Origin: Stomoxys calcitrans
Taxonomy: Eukaryota > Arthropoda > Insecta > Diptera > Muscidae
Reading direction: 5' to 3'
Assembly: GCF_963082655.1 (NCBI RefSeq)
Contig: NC_081556.1
Location: 72,215,227 to 72,279,226, forward strand
Length of the DNA: 64,000 nucleotides
Numbering within the stretch: the first letter of the stretch is position 1; every line of letters starts with the position of its first letter. A program made the translations under genes and the position numbers. The notes under the pieces were generated by a model. The model had not been told where the DNA came from and ran no database searches. It saw nothing but the letters and a program-made list of their open reading frames with translations. Below are positions 33,606 through 47,200 of this stretch, piece by piece.

Positions 33606-35087
33606 TCCTAACGTAAGAAAGGCTGATTGAAATCGGATGAAAAATTCTCCCCCAAAAGTGAAATTTAGAGTTCGGTCCATGATTGAAAGAGATATAGAAG
33701 TAGCTAATACATCTCATTATTCCTAATTGAAAAACAATCTGAAGCAAAATACGCTCTATGTGCCCTCAAGAGGTAAGAGGTAAGACTCGGTTAATACAAA
33801 GAAGTCTTTTATCAGTGAATCAAAAACTTGAATCAGACTGCTCTCATTGACATAAGAGAACTATACGCGGCCAATGTACACGTACATTAAACACGGGCAG
33901 ACTGACCTGCACTCAGTTCTTCTATAATGTATTCTCCAAGATATAGTCATTTACAGGTAGTGGCAATTGCCCAACAAAAAAATATTGAGTGCACTATCTC
34001 CCAAAATCAGTGGTTAATGCAGCTATCGTTAATCTGATTTTGTGTATTTTACTAGTTCGCGCTATTTTTCATTGATTGTGTGTGTCATGGTTCTTAACTA
34101 TAATACACACACAATAAAAACTCGTTGACATCTAGTGCACTTCGAGAGAAAAAATTGTATTACGGTACCCTACCATGGCGAAACATTTAAAGGTGGTCTC
34201 ATTTGTACAACAACCACAAATCATATGGTGCTATTCGCCATCTTACCATCAAGATGATCGCCGTTTTGCCAACATTGTTAAGTAAAGAAACTTGTGTGCT
34301 TGTTATGCTAAGTTATGGCTGGTACTGTTTTCGTTTTTCACGGTTACTATTTTCGCGATTACTTTTTTGAAACACTGCGCAAACAATTGAGTGAAGGTCC
34401 TACTGAATGAAATCAGCTTTTTTTTTTGCTTTAAAATCTATTATCTATGAAAAGTAATCGGCGAAAAATATCGCGAAAAACGAGTATAGTACCAGACTTT
34501 ATGGCCGAAATGAGCGAAAAATGGTAACTTTTGTTTTCAAAAAGTACTTTTTAAACTATTTAGTCTTTAACCAACTCCGTTTATCATCCCTGGGATAGCA
34601 AAGCTGCAGCAGAACTGAACTGAAGCAAGCATAAAGTTTAAGAAGCGTAGAGTTTGGAGCGTACTGGATTCGAATCATACTATATCTTGCTTTATTCGTG
34701 GTCCTAATCAAATTCCCAGTTGCATACTAATATTATCCCAAAATCATTTTGACTGATGTATACATGAGTGAGTGATTTAAATAAAATTGAAAAATTTCGT
34801 TGTGTAAAGTTTGCTTATTATTTTTTTTGTTTAGCATAATTGTCGGCGTTCTCCGCAATAAATATTTACTATTTGGTTATATTTAATCGAAATTGTTGTG
34901 ACCAAACATTAGTTTCGCACCAAACAAAGAGAAATTCCTGAAATGTGAATTTCACCATTCACAAGCGGGGCGAGGAAAAAATCAATAATCCTACTGCTGC
35001 TTGGCGAAATAGGAGTCGCTTAACACAACAAATACGATAAAAATATGCGAAAATAAACAACAACAATCTGGCGCAAAGAAATTCAAA
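33606..35087 (+). other. Upstream region and 5' leader of XPC
   Basis: Mostly AT-rich unique DNA with no credible frame. The last bases (35020-35087) are A-rich leader sequence; the context TTCAAAATG around 35088 fits the fly start consensus (C/A)AA(A/C)ATG. I see no convincing TATA box close by. Confidence 0.5.
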
Positions 35088-35245
35088 ATGTCGGACGAGG
35101 AGTCAATTTCTGAGGGGTTTTCTGCCAGTGAGGATGAGTGGAAGCCCAGCAAGGAAGTCAGAGGAGGCGAATCCTCGGACGATGATGACAGTGACTTTGA
35201 AGAGTCGTCACCAATAGCTAGTGCTACAAGTGCACCAAAGAGAAG
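35088..35245 (+). CDS. Xpc: XPC exon 1
   Basis: Residues 1-52 plus two bases of codon 53. Acidic Ser/Asp/Glu-rich start (MSDEESISEGFSASEDEW). Donor AAG|GTTTGT at 35246; reading on would add 14 foreign codons and a stop. Intron 1 is 59 or 62 bases. Confidence 0.9.
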
Positions 35246-38200
35246 GTTTGTTAAGGGAAAATCATTGGTATTTGCTTCATTTCCTCATTGATTTCATTTG
35301 ATAGCAGAGTTGAACGTGAACCCAAGGCTCGCAGTTCTACGAAACAGGTTTCATCCAAAAAGAAGCCCGGGCAATCATTGCGTGCCAAGCTGTACAACAA
35401 ATATAGGCCGCTGCCGAAAACATTTTCTCCACCAAGTAGTGACGGCAAAAATTCACCATCCGCTTCCACTTCACGAACGAAATCAAAAAACGCAAAAGCG
35501 CCCAATGAAAGTAACACAAAAGACCGCAGTGAGGATGATGGTTCCAGTAGCGATGGCAGCATCGATAACTATTTGGTTGATCCTGAGGAACTCGACATTC
35601 AATCTAGCTTCTTCAATGTCTCATCAAAGACCACTGCAGATAAGCCATCCGTTTCCCCAGTTCCTGACTTTGATTGCAATGCCGGTTTGGGCAACCTGTC
35701 GGACTCAGCATCGGATGAAGATGAGAATAACGTGTCCGTCAACTTTATTAAGAAGGACGAGACTAAAGCATTTGATTTTCGCAACATACTCGAAAACGTC
35801 AATAGTCTGGAGCGAGTGAAAGAATCACTGGCAAAGCAGGCAGCTGAAGATGCATCGAAGAAAAAGTCTCGCACTGCTTCGAACAAACTAGATACAATGG
35901 ATGTATACTCATTACTTGCATTGGGCGAAAAACAACATCGATCCCACAACGACGGTGAAGATGAAGATGACGAAGAAGACGATGAGGAGGCAGCTGCAGC
36001 TGCAGACAAAGAACGTCGCAGCAAAGCCCCATCCAAACTGAGTAAGACTAAATCAACTCGTGTTAAACGCCATACAAAGACACGGCCTGCATCGACGCTA
36101 ATAGCTGGAGGCGATACCGACGATTCTGAGTTTGAGGAAGTGGCAGGTAGGAAACGCAAGTAGTGACACCTTCTATATAGGTTGGTGATGGTTGGTTGGC
36201 TATAGACTTACTGTTGTTATACCTTGTGGCCATTGTTATGATTGTAGTTGATTTTTACTTGTCTATATGTGTCTGTCAAGTTTATCATTTACACCAAGTC
36301 CTTAAGACGAAAACGCTAACAATATTAGACAGGACTATGTAAGAAAAAGTCTCATGTGCGCGCGCTTCCACTGACTCAATAATCAAATGAGACTGCATAG
36401 ATACTAACAGCTACTGCATACTAATATAAAGTTATGCTTTGATGCAAGTTTTTGGATAATAAAACAATACCATAGAAAATGCAATCAATAACGAAAAGCA
36501 GGTATCATCAACAAATATTAACTCATTTTTCTTAAATTCTAAATATGACGCTAAAAAAGATCAAGAATGTGGAATAATTTGATATAGGTAGTTTTTATTT
36601 ATTTATACATTACTTTCCAATCTGTTTTTTAATGGTTGTGACTTCCTTTTCATTTAGTGTTTACTACTAATGCTCTTTATTTTTATTAATTTCATTTCAA
36701 TTCATGTATCTGCCGAGTAAAAAAAGTTCATATGGTTTGATCTGAGAAATGATTATATAGTATGTATGTATATTTCTTGACAAAATTGAGCCAAAGTTTT
36801 TAGTAAAGAATTAGGATCTTATTCACAAAACTTAATGTGGATTTGAAAAAGGTTTATATGACAATTTTTTTTATAGAACTGTCAAATAAACCTATTGTAT
36901 TTCAAATCCACATTAAATTTAATCATTTTCATTGGAAAGCACCAACGCCCTTGTCTGATACCACAAAACTACTCGACCGAAATCATGTTTGGGAAAGTTT
37001 TTTGTTTTGTTATTTCCCTTTCTTTTACGTTTTCTAGCTATCTTCAATATATTCGATTATAGATATATCGATCGGTTCATTTCCAAAAGGCTTCATTGCA
37101 GAGTCTGTTTTTTAAATTGCTCTAGACCATTGTTTTAGATATATCTTTATGTCAAGTCAAAAGTGTGTAAGACATATCGTAAATGTAATGCAATTTTGTT
37201 CCCTATACCAATTTATAGATTTTGAGATAAACGTATTTTGTGATAAATGCTTGGAAAAAGGGAATGTTTGCCACATTTTACTCGCGAAAACTAAAAATAA
37301 GACACCGCAATTTTTTTAAAGTACCCGTTGTTGCGATCCTGTTCTTCGGTCCAAAGGACCCTTCCTCGCGGGAAAATTAGAACCATGAGCGTGACCCCCG
37401 CTTGCATTCAGAGACTCTTGCGCCGAGACTCTCCACCCGATACCGCTGCTTGGCCGCGACTTTAGTTACAGCCAGTATTGAAGATTTCTCCCCAAATTGG
37501 GTTGTTATTTTCGAAAATGGGGACTAAATTTTTGACTTGGGTATTTGATGGGGATTCGGAGCAAAACTTGGTGATTTTTCGGGGAGATATTTTCTGTTAA
37601 AATTTTTTGATTTTACTTTATTATTTTTTTTAGTCATATTTGATAAACATCTACATAACATAAATCGGTACAATTTACACCACGTTATACTTGCTGTGCT
37701 TTATTTCAGTACTATATAGTACACGAATAACCGGTTATTATTATCTGTAATCGCATGATATTGATAATTATCCAGTGCAGCTTTGCACTGAAATTCTTCC
37801 CAGAACATATGACATGCACTTGATAAGGGTTGAAACTCTATTCGGCTTTGCATGTGCACAACTTTCATACTCCACATACAAAAAATTGTAAATGAAAAAT
37901 GTGTGAAAATGTTTTTTTAGGCTTATGACTTAAAAGTAGCAATTAGGCATATTTAATCCTAGTGTAATATGATGGCAGGATTGTGTTGTTGAGATTGTTC
38001 ACAACAAAAACAGTACCCTGCTTAAGATAAAAAGAAAAAACAGCAACTACATCAATGAAATATTACGTCAGTTTTTTATACAGTGCAAAGCACGTTTTAT
38101 CGACTATTATTGCATGATAACGATAACAATCTATCCAATTCAACTTGGCAATGGTTATCTATCCAGTACGCCTGACTTACATTGAATGTAAAAAACAGAC

Positions 38201-41200
38201 TCTACATCCATTTTTCCTAACTTCAAATCCTTAGTCGGTTGAATTGTAAAAAACAGACTCTACATCCATTTTTCCTAACTTCAAATCCTTAGTCGGTTGG
38301 CCGTCAGTAAAACATATTTTTGTCCAAGAAATGAATTCTATTTTTTTTTTATAAAAAGCCTTTCAAAATTGTTTGGGGACATATATTCAAAATTGAGGAT
38401 TTTCGGGGACAAAAGATTCAAAATTTGGGGACAAGGGACGGAAAAATACTGGCATACGCGGTTGCATCTACCCCTACCGAGTATTCCACAATCCACAATC
38501 TGTGGACGCTCCCGTTAGCTCTTAGCTCAGCTTCTCATAAAACCGTGAACACACAAATCGGACTTCAACCGGTGTGGTGCTACCATACGGCAATGCAAAA
38601 GTATACACAGCTTTCTAACTGTACAATTGGAACGGTTTGTCGTTATTGTAAAAAAGCTGCATGTTTTTGAAAGGTGAGAAGTGCGTCTTCCTTACAAGTG
38701 TCGTTTATTTAAGTCGAGTGATCTGTTCTCATATAAAATAGTTGCAAACGTTGGGCTTTGCAAAAAGCAAGCAAATATATTGAAAACATGGCATTTTATT
38801 TGAGAAGACAAATAATGATGCAGCAACGCTTAATAGAAAGGTTTGTAGTTGAATATGCTGTGCATGGTTTTATTGATAAATTTGAGTTCTTCTGACTATT
38901 TATGTGGATGCAAATGAGCGTTTGCCATATGGCAAGACCAATGCTATTTATTCCCTCCATAAAAAGATAGTTTGTCTGTCCAAAGCTAGTCTAGCCTAAC
39001 TCTTTAGAAAGTAAGCGTGCTTTCGACAGAAGGACGGCCGAACATGGCTAGATAGGGGTCTTAGATTAATATTTCAAGGTGTTACAAAGGGAATGACGAA
39101 ATTATTTTATCCCCATACTATGGTGGAGGGTATAAAAACCCGGAAATTGTGTGTCTCATTCATGGTTACATGAGATAGAATGTGGCATCCTACTTAAATT
39201 AGAGCTGACAAACTATCCATATTCGCTCCATTCGATAGTTCCGATATTTTTCTTCTTAACCTATTAGTACATAGTGTCCGACGTTTTTATTTCTTACACT
39301 ACGTGTAAGAAAAGAAGTTGAAACACATCACAATTCACACTTGTTCTATAATTTTAATCAAGTTTCAACTTTAAAGTTCTTGTTTACTTTAAAGTTTAAA
39401 GTGAAAAAACTTCCAAAAAAAGCAAGGGTGACAGGTGCATGAATAAAATGCAAATTTGCCCGTGAAGATTCCATTAAGGTACAGGGGCAAACTTCTCACA
39501 TATCAATCAGTGCTGTCCGATTCAAGTTTAAGCTCAAGGATATGGGGCCTCCTTTTTAAAGTCGAGTCCTAACGGCGTGCCCCTGTGCTAAACCTCTTGG
39601 TGAAGAAGTTTTTACATGGGGGCAATACCAAATGGTACTGTACCTCACATATGTCGCCAGCATTAGGAGGAGTTAACCGCCGCTGGAAAATGTTTCTGAT
39701 GTTCTCGCCAGAATTCGAACCCAGCCGTTCAGCGTCATAGGCGACATGCTAACCTTTGCGTTGGTGATAAACAAAAGCACGAAAAATTAAATTAAAACTA
39801 GTGGTACGTTAACGGGACCAATATTTTTAAATTTTACAGCAAATTCTAAGAATATGCGTATTCAAATTATGATGAAAATGATGCAGATTGACATATATTA
39901 GGTGCACTCGCGGCATATCATCATTTATAAAGTACGCTCTGTAAAAACCAAGTTTTGTTTATACATAAAAAATTAAATCGCTTATTGGCCATCATTCATT
40001 TCTAAACAAAATAAAATTTTTGAATAAACTGTGCTAGGGAGCTTTATCGTATTTAGAGCGCGCAACAAGCCGATTACTGGCATTGTTGTTGTTGTTGTAG
40101 CAATGTGTTGTACACTGAGACGGCAACCCTTGTCGATGAAGGACTCCATCGGGTCAATCCGATACGTACAACTGGCTGCCATGGGATTGGTACTAGCATA
40201 GATGAATTTCCATAGTGGCATGGGATATTTATCTGCACCCTCTTTTCAACATAACCTAACTATCGATACTATCAATAATTTAAAAAATTTGTTAAATATA
40301 TTATTAATTATTAAAAATACATATTTTCAAAGAAAACACGTAAAAATAAAACGAATATCTGCAACATTCCTGAAACCATATACAACAGCCAATCAGCTTT
40401 ACTGGAGCTTTATTTGAGAGATTTGAAAATCCGTTTTCAATCAGGTTTTATTAAAAGCGCCTTACAAATTGGTGGTTTGGGGAATTCATGCACAAAATTT
40501 CTGCATGATTGGCTATTAATTGAGGTTTCTCAGGAGTTAAAATGTAAAATTGGGCACTAAGATGCCATAATCCAAAATTGCTCAATATTACAGTACTCGA
40601 CTTATCGTGTCCTTTTTACCTTTCTACTAAAGTGGTAATATCGATGGATGCCATCGTTTAAAACTGTCGATAAGATCGATAGTGCCATCGATAGTTTGCC
40701 AGCTGTAACTTAAATATTGTGGCTGGGATAACTTAATCATTGGTTTAATTTTTGAATTTTTGTAACTACCACCATAGGGGGTGGGGGTGTATTAACTTAG
40801 TCATTCCATTGGTAACAACTCTCGAAATATAGATTTACGATCCCATAAGGACATACATTCTAGATCGTCTTGGCGTTCAAGTCCATCCAGCCATGTACGA
40901 CCGTCCGTCCGTCTGTGGCATTCACGGTAGCAGTCGACTGATGTAGGTCGTTGGTGATTGCAAATGACCGAAATCGATTCATATTCAGATGTAGCTCCCA
41001 TATAGAATGGTTTTTCGATTTGACTTCTTGATACCGTAAAAGCTGCAATTCTTATTGAATTTGGTAGAATTTTTGTACTTAGTGTTATAAACAAATCTCT
41101 CGATAGGTCAACTAAGTCCATTTATGTATTTTTTTTAGCAGAATCCAAAGTGGTGGTTTCCCAAGATTCGGCCCGGCCGAACTTAGCACATTTCTACTTG

Positions 41201-44200
41201 TATTTTTTATAGTTTCGGCGAAAACATGTGATACTTTAGCTATGCAAAACTTTCTTACAATATAATAAGTGGCGTTTGGACCCAGCTATACAGATACGAA
41301 ACAATCTTGGTACAATTGTGGCACTCATTTTGAAGGCGGTCTTAGTCTTGCTCTTTTATATCCTTTAAAAATACCAAAACAAACTTATCTTGTGTATCGA
41401 GATACAGAATATAGAAGAACTTGCAAAGCACACGTTGCAATTTCCCTTTTTTTAGTTTATTATAATTTACCATCACTCCATGATTACATATTTATAAAAT
41501 ATTTATTTTGAAAATGCATTTAAGGGTTAATACAGTTGTATGTCAAGTGACTGCATTTGCTAATTCAGAAATTAGCAGTAGTTAGGAATGGAGAATCATT
41601 TAAAAATTCTAAAGAGTAAAGATCAAAGATAATAAATAAAAATAGCATTAATGGTAAACAATTGAATATTTATCTTTTAATATCTGATACAAAATTTGCT
41701 GGCTCTGGCCGGAATTGTTGCATTCACACTTCAAATTTCGTTGTTTGTAACTGATTGATTGGCAAGGAGCTTTTTCAGAGAATAAAGTGACAGCAATTAA
41801 GGCCACGGACAGGGGCTAACTTTTTAGTTTTTTTTTTTCTATTGTTATTATTGTAAGTTATGAACTCTTGGACTGACATTTCTATTTAGCAAAACCAAAT
41901 CTTTAAGTGCGAATGTACTGTTCAAACATTATATTTTTGGTTGCCTTTTTGTTTTTGGCAATCAACATGGTTGATTCAATGCCAAATAGCGAGTTGAAAT
42001 AGACTTGACACTTATCAAAAAAGGAAAATTATTGTATCATAAACCACGAATGATTAAAATAATACGCTAAGTATACAAAACTGTATGTTGTTCTTTGGTA
42101 CATTCTGTTCCCAATTAAGAGTTATTAACAATTTTTATTTATCAAAAGTTTACAAAAGTACAAAAATCTCCTTTGGGTATTTTATAGTTTGCTTCTTCGA
42201 AAGCTATCTTTTCTTCTGAACTATTGAGCTCATTGAAAGTATTGGCACTGAGCGAGGTGTTTGTCAGCCTCGGGAATAACAGTTGGATTATAAGTCACAG
42301 AAAGAAAAAAATATATGTGGAGTAGCATCAAGTTGGCCAAAATACTAAAGGACCTTTGGTGAATTTTGAAATTTGCGGACTGTATTCAGTCAATCCTTTT
42401 GTCTGTTGTAGTCGAGTTACAAACTAAAAAAGATGTTGAGTTGAGGTTTTTAATACAAAAACACTGGTTAAATTCTTGACTGGGCCAAATCGGGCTTTGT
42501 GCATACATTTGGTAAATGACGAGTATGGTCCATATCAGATCACATACACCTATTAAATGTGTATTTATTACCCGATATAGGGGCTTCTGAACAGTGAATT
42601 ATTGTGGATCCCTCGATACCATTATCCAAACGAACAAAATTCAGAAAACCCAAGACCAAGCGAAAAAAAACCCAAAGTCAAGACCATAATTTTGTGGCTT
42701 TTGCGGCGCATCTTGCATGTCTCCGTTCACTAGTCATTGCTTGTTCGTAATTGCGGCGAAAGAAGTACCATAGACACGATATTTTAATTCTTGTGACTTT
42801 TTTTCTGGTCCCATAAGTAAAGACAAACCATGAAAGAATACCGTTATGCGAGCGAAGAATCGCTTGAAACTGTCCACAGGTTTGGAAAATGCATTGGCAC
42901 AAATGTATTATATCGAGCGGGCGCAAAATAGAAATAAATAAATAAAGAATTAAAAAAAAAATCTTCTTTGAAGAAAATTATTTTTACTTTTTATATCTTG
43001 ACTCGTAGTTCAATTCTACGGGGAAGCGATCCGACCAGTTCTCGTCCTGGAACGTATATCTATTGATACCGTTACATAGACCCCATTTTCCCTTGTTCCT
43101 TAGTGGAATGTTCCTTGGCAAAATTTGCAATTTTACATAGACCCCACAGCCGTAGAAGCCGTGGTGCTGAAATTTTTGCATTACAAAAAGGCAACTCCCA
43201 ACGTAAAAATAGGAGATTATGTATGTATATAATGCCACATCATGTTGCATACGAAAAATATTGTTTAAGCTGTTATCACTCTATATGGTCATGTCTTATG
43301 ACAGTTCACTTTTATGTATCATTTGTATTTCAAATTATCGTGTTTGGTATCACACACACTAGTACATATATGTTATTTTTGTATGACATAACCTAAAAAT
43401 GTAACAACAGCTCATATTTTAAAGCGTAAAAATTGTTACAGTTGTGAGAAAGCTAATGTTGTGAAAATAATTTAATTTGGCGTTGCTTTCATCCGACTGA
43501 CAGCAAAAATAGTTGATTTCTTAATGTTTTTGTCAGATGAAATAGAGCACCGCTCTAAACGAAAAATAACATTTGCTATTTTGAAATGTGATTGTGTGAT
43601 ATGTGAAAATTTTACAATAGCAAAATTTGACATATCACAAGACAAGAACATACAGTGTGATAGAGCCTTAAGTACACGCGTACTTCCTGTAATGAACAGA
43701 AGTATTTGTGTACACAATAAAATCTGAATTTGTGAATGTACACTCTGAAAGTCACTCGCACAGAGCACAAATCTCTGCAATATCAGATATTATTTTATAC
43801 AAATATCAAATTATACGAGTATATATATATACATCAGAAAAAGATTAAAAAACAAAACGAAAAATCAAACCTAACCTTAGTAAATGTAGTTAATTTAAAT
43901 ATTTAGAACTGAATTAAAACGAATTTACTTTAAAAATGTATTCATATGTTAAAAAGTAAAAAAAAAAACAAACAAAAACAATTGAAAAGACACACAACAA
44001 CGTTAAAATAACAAAAAAAAAAATGTTAAAAAGACACTCTTATGTTAGTAAGAATAGAAAATTTACACGCATACATTAAAAAATATAACATACCCGAAGA
44101 AAATAAATGCAGCAGCTGAAATAATGAATACGATACCTAGCTAACACGTATTATTATACCAAATCAATTAAAGATCTAATTATTAAACAGATGAACAAAC

Positions 44201-47200
44201 AACAATCCAATAGCAAACAATTAAATACACACACACATACATACATAGAATATCTAATTTTACCAATAACACAATAAAGAGAGAGAGAAAAAAACCAAAG
44301 CTATCCGAGAATAGCTAAATGCAAATCAGCACCATTCTCAGACGTCAATAAGTCTAACTGTTTGTTATGAGTGTGTATGTTTCTTCAGAAAATACCGTTA
44401 TTTGCCAAATTTCAAGTATTGATACGACCACGTGTTGATCAACAACAAAACCAATTTAGATGTAAAAAAGACAACACAAACAAAAACCTTCAGTGTACTC
44501 GTATATGTATATGTTATGTACGTTCGAATATGAAATAATTTAGAGCACTTACTCGATATTTGCTGAATACACACAAATAAATGTTACCGAATATGCAAAT
44601 TTATTCCCGTTTTTGGCTTTTTCTTGTTCTTTGTTCGAATTAATTATCTAGTTAGTTAGATTTTTGCCAATTAATTACTTAATACATAGCGTCGATTTTC
44701 ATGCTTTAGTTTTACATACACCAGCAAATGGCCCAAATGATCACTGTTTCGAAAAAAACAACAAAATGGTCCAAATGGTCACTGAAAGAAAAGAACACTG
44801 TGAGACCCGTTACAAATCAGGTTAAACTCAATAAGTCAATAGTGGCGTATGAAATGCTAAAGCATGCAAACGACAATGTTATCTTACTACCTATTCAAAA
44901 CGTGCAATTTGCATACATGTGCACTAACTAGTCTTAACGGTAGTAGAGAGCAAATGTTTCTGAACCCTTAAATGCATGTTTCGTTTTTTGCCATTCAATT
45001 TGATTTTTGATTTTCTTCCGAAAATGACATACTACGTAGAATGTGGCGCGGTTTAGTGTCACTTAGAAGGAAGGATGTATCGACGTTAGAAACGCACCAG
45101 TAAAAATGTGCTAAGTTCGGCCCTGCCACATCTCCTGGATTCTGCTAAAAATGTACAGTAGCTGACAAAATTTGTATTTGAACTATTTTAGAAAAATCAA
45201 TCGAGACATCAACTAGTCATATCGGAGGATCGTTATATGGGGGCTATTGTTATTTATAGAACAACATTCATATGTAATTGAGTGCGACCTATATGGGCAT
45301 TGAAAGTTAGAAACGTACTTCACACATAAAAATTTCAGCAAATCGAACAACAAATGTGGCTTCTTGGTAGGCTTGCCAGGTGCTAAATGCTAGATGCCGG
45401 GAAACCCAATTGCATAAATCAGGATTTTACAAAAAGAATAAAATCTAATTTAAAATCCAGATGGATATGTTTCTAATTCCATAGAGTTTTACTACCACAT
45501 AAATACCCAAATCTTTGATGAGCTAAACAATTTCAGTTGCACAAGTTTGCTTAATTCAAATGTTGGCGGTAAACTTGTTTGAGCTTAAGAATAAATTCGG
45601 AGATCGGACAATATGGCAAATATAATCTAACTAGGAAAGTATTTTTCAAGGGTGTCAATTGGTCTAATAAAACTCACTCCCAAGTTTTAAAGAAATCGGC
45701 TATAAATTAAGACTACGGGAAACGGATCGGACTGTATGGTAGCTATATCTGTTGAGAGTATGATGGGACCTATTTGAATAGGGTGTCGAAGGAACTAATA
45801 CATCTTGCTGTTCCAAATTTCAGAAATCAGGGGATAAAATGGCAAATCGAGGGTTTCCTATATTCCAAATTTGGTCCAAGATGGAACGTATTTGGTAGGT
45901 GTCAATGGTTCAAATACAACTAAGCGAAATGGGATGAGCATGCGCCCCTAACGAGCTTTAAATGGAAAATCGAGAGATTGCTTTATCAAGGGGCTGCATA
46001 GGGATATGACCCATACGTAACTTCATCAATATGCAGTTCGATAGTATACTGGATACAGTAATCAGAAGAACAGACACACTTAAGAATGAAGATAGACCAA
46101 TCTGACAGACAAATGTGGTTCAATAAACCAATTTGATTCTTCTTTGCAATCAAAAGACGCTTCGTAGCCTTTAGAATTAAGCAAATAAAATAATGCGGAT
46201 ATAAGAAGGCCCCATGACCCAGAATGCTTTTACGCGCATTAGTTTCAAAATAGGTATTGCAAAACAATTAAAAGCTCATTTTTATGGGTGCAGCAAACAC
46301 ACCGTATGCAATCATCTCTCAAATAATTGCGGGGGCGGTTCCATTTGTAGCCAAACTAACAAAGAATATACAAATAAATTGGGATTTATTTTTTAACCAA
46401 ATCTTTTATCTCGATACATCTCTCGCTGGAACTCTACGACTAAGATGGGGTGCGTCCAGAGGGATCTGGGTCTGAGTCGAGTTGGTCTGGCTTGACAGTT
46501 AAACAGGTGACGTGTGGTCGCTGGTCATATACGGGACTTGCACGTCTGCATCAATCCTTGCTCTGTAGGAATTGAGACGGGTGCATCTGCTGGAACGTAA
46601 TTGAGCCAGAACTACTCTGGTTTGCCGGTCAATTTCTTCAGGTGCAATGGGAGGCGGTCGTTCTCCAAGGACTACATTCATCCGGTAGACATTTACCGTA
46701 GACATGTAGTTATGTCTTTACACTGGTAGGATCTTTGTTTCCTGAGGGAGGTGGTCTACATGAGAACTGGGGAGACAGCCCGTCGCAGTTCAAAGGGTGG
46801 CATTCTGACAGATCTGAACATTATTCCACTATATATACGTGGTCAACAAGGTTTTTTTTTATCTGCACCCCAAGTGCTGCCAGCAAGTGACTTGAGGACC
46901 TTGTTTCTACTTTTGACTTTGTCGCAAATTTCGGTGCATGTGGGGAGAATGTGTAAGAGCTGTCAAATGTGACGCCAAGTATTTTGGGACACTTGATGGT
47001 CGGAATCATTTTTCCATCGACCATCATGCACCTCGCGCGTATTTTTAGTGAACAATAGGCTGAAGATTTGGAGGCAGATATCTACAGATTCCTTACAGGG
47101 AAATATGAGGCAAGTTCGTTGAGGTAGACGTTCAACCTATCGCAGATGTCAACAATAGGTGGGCCTGTTGCCATGATCGTATAATCGTTCGCATATAATA

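Larger units (their letters stand above)
37329..38600 (+). repeat. Dispersed repeat related to 58500-58870, split by an insertion
   Basis: 'ttgcgatcctgttcttcggt...gataccgctgcttggccgcgact' matches 58537-58748 in outline. The continuation 'ggttgcatctacccc...tagctcagcttctcat' reappears after 38459, matching 58750-58815. The block between is foreign. No coding capacity was seen. Confidence 0.65.

Noticed and set aside
35298..35819. 173-codon second frame in XPC exon 2
   Set aside because: An out-of-frame shadow; it does not join to exon 1 or 3 and shows no XPC features.
35599..36159. 186-codon antisense frame opposite XPC exon 2
   Set aside because: Ser-rich text is the complement of acidic codon runs; no independent motif. 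The same holds for antisense frames opposite exon 3.
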